The notes beneath the pieces are model-generated. The model was not told the origin of the DNA and did not search any database. It saw only the letters and a list, made by a program, of their open reading frames with translations. This document shows, one piece after another, positions 36,096 through 38,335 of a stretch of DNA of 38,335 bases; within the stretch, counting starts at the first letter, position 1; every line of letters begins with the position of its first letter. Position numbers and translations under genes: made by a program. Location: the NCBI RefSeq assembly GCF_030453725.1, contig NZ_JAKDJU010000010.1:1-38335 (forward strand), given 5' to 3'. Source of the stretch: Brevibacterium picturae (lineage in GTDB: Bacteria > Actinomycetota > Actinomycetes > Actinomycetales > Brevibacteriaceae).

Positions 36096-36854
36096 ATGGC
36101 AGATTTCACGAACAAGGTCGCACTCGTCACCGGCGGAGGCTCGGGCCTCGGCGAAGCCATCAGCAAGGAACTCGCAGCCAGGGGCGCGAAGGTCGTGATC
36201 ACCGACATCAATCTCGACGCCGCCCAGCACGTTGTCGATGAGATCACCGAGGACGGTGGCGCCGCCTCGGCGATTAAGCAGGACACCAGCGTCAAGGACG
36301 ATTCCGCGAAGGTCGTCGAGTTCGCCGTCGACACCTACGGCGGGCTCAACTACGCGGTCAACAATGCAGGTATCAGCGGCAGCCAGGCACCGGCAGGTGA
36401 GACTGACCTCGACAACTGGGACAAGGTCATCGATATCAACCTCAACGGTGTGCTCTACGGGATGCGCTACCAGATCCCCGAAATGCTGAAGACCGGCGCC
36501 AAGGACAGCGCGATCGTCAACATGGCCTCGATCCACGGCTCGGTCGCGGCAGTCAACAACGGCGCCTATACCGCAGCCAAGCACGGTGTCGTGGGCATCA
36601 CGAAGAATGCCGCAGCCGAATACGGAGCACAGGGCCTGCGCATCAACTCCGTCGGCCCCGGGTACATCATGACACCGCTGGTCGAGAGCAGCCTCGATGC
36701 GGAGACCCTCGACGGACTCAAGGCCAAGCACCCGCTCGGCCGACTCGGCACCGCCGAGGAGGTCGCCAAGGTTGTGAACTTCCTGCTCTCGGACGATGCT
36801 TCATTCGTCACCGGCGCCTACTACCTCATCGACGGCGGCTACACCGCGGTGTGA
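36096..36854 (+). CDS. Short-chain dehydrogenase/reductase (SDR) with classical Rossmann fold
   Basis: 252 residues. The nucleotide-binding motif TGGGSGLG is at residues 12-19. An Asp at the end of the second strand (VVITDIN) favours NAD(H). NNAG follows at about 90, the catalytic Ser in VNMASIHG, and Tyr-x3-Lys in YTAAKHG, all in the normal spacing. PGYIMTPL and the ending LIDGGYTAV are standard. The oxidised or reduced substrate (an alcohol or ketone, such as a 3-hydroxyacyl or sugar group) is not evident, and the neighbours give no clear pathway. GAAGAAGG lies before ATG 36096. It converges with the VOC gene, with one base between the stops. Confidence 0.92.
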   Translation: MADFTNKVALVTGGGSGLGEAISKELAARGAKVVITDINLDAAQHVVDEITEDGGAASAIKQDTSVKDDSAKVVEFAVDTYGGLNYAVNNAGISGSQAPAGETDLDNWDKVIDINLNGVLYGMRYQIPEMLKTGAKDSAIVNMASIHGSVAAVNNGAYTAAKHGVVGITKNAAAEYGAQGLRINSVGPGYIMTPLVESSLDAETLDGLKAKHPLGRLGTAEEVAKVVNFLLSDDASFVTGAYYLIDGGYTAV

Positions 36855-36855
36855 G

Positions 36856-37209
36856 TCACTGACGGTGCGCGGTGATGTTGACAACGTTGCCATCGGGGTC
36901 GCGGACGAAGAAGCGGGTCACGCCCCACTCCTCGGTGGTCAGCGGATGGACGATCTCGAAGTCGCTCGCTTGTGCCTCAGCGTATGCGGCATCGATGTCA
37001 TCGACCTTGAGCGAGAGCACGGGGGTGACTGGAGCGCTCGCGTCCTCGGTGACGAGCTGGACGTGCGCCCCGGTCTCCGCCGAGGTGAAGCGGGCCACCC
37101 AGCCCAGGTTGAACTCCTCGGTGCCGAGTCCGAGGAAGTCCTCGTAGAAGCCTCGGGCCGCGTCGATGTCGGTCACCGGAATGTCGGGGATGACGTCGTG
37201 GACTCTCAT
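36856..37209 (-). CDS. VOC superfamily (glyoxalase/bleomycin-resistance-like) protein
   Basis: 117 residues, a single VOC module pair. It begins VIPDIPVTDIDAARGFYEDF LGLG-like, the first beta-alpha unit, and ends with VTRFFVRDPDGNVVNITAH, where the RDPDGN turn and preceding strand are typical. Members bind a metal and catalyse isomerisation, dioxygenation or drug binding. Residues expected to bind metal (Glu/His/Gln) are not obvious in full, so a binding role is possible. The start overlaps the end of the preceding small unknown gene by four bases, so they are one transcript. Confidence 0.88.
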   Translation of the reverse strand: MRVHDVIPDIPVTDIDAARGFYEDFLGLGTEEFNLGWVARFTSAETGAHVQLVTEDASAPVTPVLSLKVDDIDAAYAEAQASDFEIVHPLTTEEWGVTRFFVRDPDGNVVNITAHRQ

Positions 37210-37544
37210 GATCTGCTGCCTTCCGATCGATCAGGGAGCTCGAGCCCGGCCTTGATCCGTTGCACATTTCCCCTGTTCACTCCCCAGTCGAAGACCTGGA
37301 GGGGAAAGGCACAGGCGCTGCGGATGCGCACGACGGTGCCGTCCGACGCCTGATCGATGTGGACGGTGATCTTCTCGCCCCAACTCCTCCACGTCGCCCT
37401 GAACGAGGCACTGAGCACCCCGGGCCGCGTGGTCGCAATCGACCCGGCGGCACCCTGTAGGTTCCTCAGCACCTCGAATGCCCTCTGCCCGACATCGGCC
37501 GCGGCGATGGGGACGGTCATCGTCTCTTCATAGCTTGCACCCAT
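37206..37544 (-). CDS. Small protein of unknown function in the macro-VOC group
   Basis: 112 residues, no family recognised. No signal peptide or membrane helix. The pattern of alternating hydrophobic residues in KITVHIDQASDGTVVRIRS suggests beta strands, with a helix in DVGQRAFEVLRNLQ and a final RGNVQRIKAGLEL. It lies 22 bases after the macro-domain gene and overlaps the VOC gene by four bases. TATCCT ends six bases before ATG 37544 and there is no Shine-Dalgarno sequence, so it may have its own leaderless promoter. Confidence 0.6.
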   Translation of the reverse strand: MGASYEETMTVPIAAADVGQRAFEVLRNLQGAAGSIATTRPGVLSASFRATWRSWGEKITVHIDQASDGTVVRIRSACAFPLQVFDWGVNRGNVQRIKAGLELPDRSEGSRS

Positions 37545-37550
37545 ACGTCC

Positions 37551-37556
37551 AGGATA
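37551..37556 (-). promoter_or_regulatory. -10 hexamer of the small unknown gene
   Basis: TATCCT on the minus strand ends six bases before ATG 37544, the leaderless arrangement seen elsewhere in this window. No -35 was recognised. Confidence 0.35.
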
Positions 37557-37566
37557 ACCACAGCCA

Positions 37567-38100
37567 TCACCATTGGTCGTGGTCGAAGACCTGGCAGAAC
37601 ACGCTCGTCATCGAATCGCTGAAGAGGACGAAATTGACCTCGCGAATCGACTCCCAGCGTCCATGTTCCCGGCCGTCGACGATGACGGAATGGGCCGCCT
37701 CGGCGACGTCCCTGGCCGACCATCCGTAGACTCCCCCGCCGATAGCCGGGAAGGCCACCGAGGCGGCGCCGAGTTCAACGGCTAAGTTGAGGCTCGATTC
37801 GAAGCAGGACTCGAGCACCTCAGGATCGGCCTCACCCTGATGACGGTTCGGTCCGACGGTGTGGATGACCCACCTGGCTTTGAGTGCACCGGCGTCTGTT
37901 GCGACGGCTTGGCCGGCAGAAAGTCCACGCGGGTGACTGGTGCGGCGGACTTCGCGGCAGGCTTCGAGCAGTTCGGGTCCGGCTGCCTTGTGGATGGCTC
38001 CGTCGACACCGCCACCGCCCAGCAGGCTTGAGTTCGCGGCGTTGACGATCGCGTCCACGGAGGCCTCGGTGATGTCTCCCTCGAGTACCGTGATCTTCAT
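37567..38100 (-). CDS. Macro-domain protein, O-acetyl-ADP-ribose deacetylase type
   Basis: 177 residues, a stand-alone macro domain like the bacterial YmdB/MacroD group. It begins KITVLEGDITEASVDAIVNAA, then NSSLLGGGGVDGAIH (about residues 22-37, with the Asn and the Gly-rich ADP-ribose loop). WVIHTVGPNRH and AFPAIGGGVYGW (the second ribose/phosphate loop) follow. Such enzymes remove ADP-ribose from proteins or nucleic acids or hydrolyse O-acetyl-ADP-ribose. It starts 13 bases after the stop of the Fic gene, and TAGACT ends six bases before ATG 38100, so it has its own possible promoter as well as upstream read-through. Whether it opposes the Fic protein's modification is unknown. Confidence 0.93.
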   Translation of the reverse strand: MKITVLEGDITEASVDAIVNAANSSLLGGGGVDGAIHKAAGPELLEACREVRRTSHPRGLSAGQAVATDAGALKARWVIHTVGPNRHQGEADPEVLESCFESSLNLAVELGAASVAFPAIGGGVYGWSARDVAEAAHSVIVDGREHGRWESIREVNFVLFSDSMTSVFCQVFDHDQW

Positions 38101-38106
38101 GGTTCG

Positions 38107-38112
38107 AGTCTA
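38107..38112 (-). promoter_or_regulatory. -10 hexamer of the macro-domain gene
   Basis: TAGACT on the minus strand ends six bases before ATG 38100, next to the Fic stop codon. No -35 was recognised. Confidence 0.35.
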
Positions 38113-38113
38113 G

Positions 38114-38335
38114 TCATCGCCCGCTTCGTCGCGCACTGTCCGCGAAAGCGTCGAGAACACTGAGTACACCCGGCTGCCGCCAGACGCGGTTCCTTCTACG
38201 TCCGGTTGCCTCGAGAAGAATGCCACGATCGACCAATGTGTCGATCGCACGCAACGCCGTCACCTGGTTGGTCCCCAGTTCGGCGGCGACGAAGCTGAGA
38301 TTGACCACTGGCTGCGCAATCAGCGTGGGCAGCAA
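38114..38335 (-). CDS. Fic-family protein, C-terminal part (cut by window edge)
   Basis: The frame runs from the window edge to a TGA at 38114. The last 73 residues, with LPTLIAQPVVNLSFVAAELG, TALRAIDTLVDRGIL and ATGRRRNRVWRQPGVLSVLD, match the winged-helix tail that follows the Fic core in many bacterial Fic proteins. The Fic active-site loop (HPFxxGNGR) would lie outside the window, so activity cannot be judged. It is followed after 13 bases by the macro-domain gene on the same strand, suggesting co-transcription. Confidence 0.75.
   Translation of the reverse strand: MLPTLIAQPVVNLSFVAAELGTNQVTALRAIDTLVDRGILLEATGRRRNRVWRQPGVLSVLDAFADSARRSGR

Noticed and set aside
36856..38335. A DarT/DarG toxin-antitoxin pair
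   Set aside because: The partner gene ends in a Fic-type winged-helix tail, not a DarT ADP-ribosyltransferase, and the macro protein lacks the extra C-terminal domain of DarG.

Overview
The window looks like a chromosomal segment of a high-GC Gram-positive actinobacterium, most likely Brevibacterium or a close relative. This is inferred from the high GC with G/C-rich third codon positions, a DUF222-HNH protein, a cell-wall nuclease with an LPxTG signal, a PutA without a DNA-binding domain, and many genes that appear to be translated from leaderless mRNAs. No rRNA, tRNA, CRISPR array, insertion sequence or prophage gene was seen.

Layout. (1) 1-3727: an aromatic-acid catabolic locus. A cut fumarylacetoacetate-hydrolase-family gene faces left. 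Facing right are an MHS-family transporter and a phenol/3-hydroxybenzoate-type FAD monooxygenase. Two promoter regions share the same 12-base operator-like word. (2) 3870-9758, all minus strand: two genes of an unrecognised four-helix membrane family (three domain copies in total), a DUF222-HNH protein, uridine kinase, and a regulator with three helix-turn-helix regions that is divergent from (3) putA (9941-13375), which converts proline to glutamate. (4) 13507-20188: a GntR/UTRA regulator divergent from a six-gene operon with start-stop overlaps: lipoprotein, two permeases, ATPase, HAD phosphatase and endonuclease/exonuclease/phosphatase-fold phosphoesterase. This reads as an import-then-dephosphorylate system for an organophosphorus compound. 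(5) 20379-23180: a large secreted, sortase-anchored nuclease behind a PHO-box-like set of GTTCA repeats, which fits extracellular phosphate scavenging. (6) 23277-27055: a second aromatic module with a benzaldehyde-type dehydrogenase and an AAHS aromatic-acid transporter on the minus strand, divergent from an IclR regulator. (7) 27061-29060: DUF2277, a small alarmone synthetase, a DHFR/RibD-like reductase and a small unknown protein. (8) 29145-35998: a complete type I restriction-modification locus hsdM-hsdS-hsdR, followed at 36 bases by a membrane-anchored coiled-coil protein of unknown function. (9) 36096-38335: an SDR dehydrogenase converging on a minus-strand group: the 3' end of a Fic-family gene, a macro-domain protein, a small unknown protein and a VOC protein.

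The parts that looked least explained are the tandem membrane family (3870-5636), the phosphoester import operon with its palindromic operator, the triple-HTH regulator, the coiled-coil protein behind hsdR, the Fic-macro neighbourhood, and a repeated leaderless promoter layout (a TANNNT hexamer ending 6 or 7 bases before the start codon) in front of at least seven genes. All functions are assigned by reading motifs; no database search was run.
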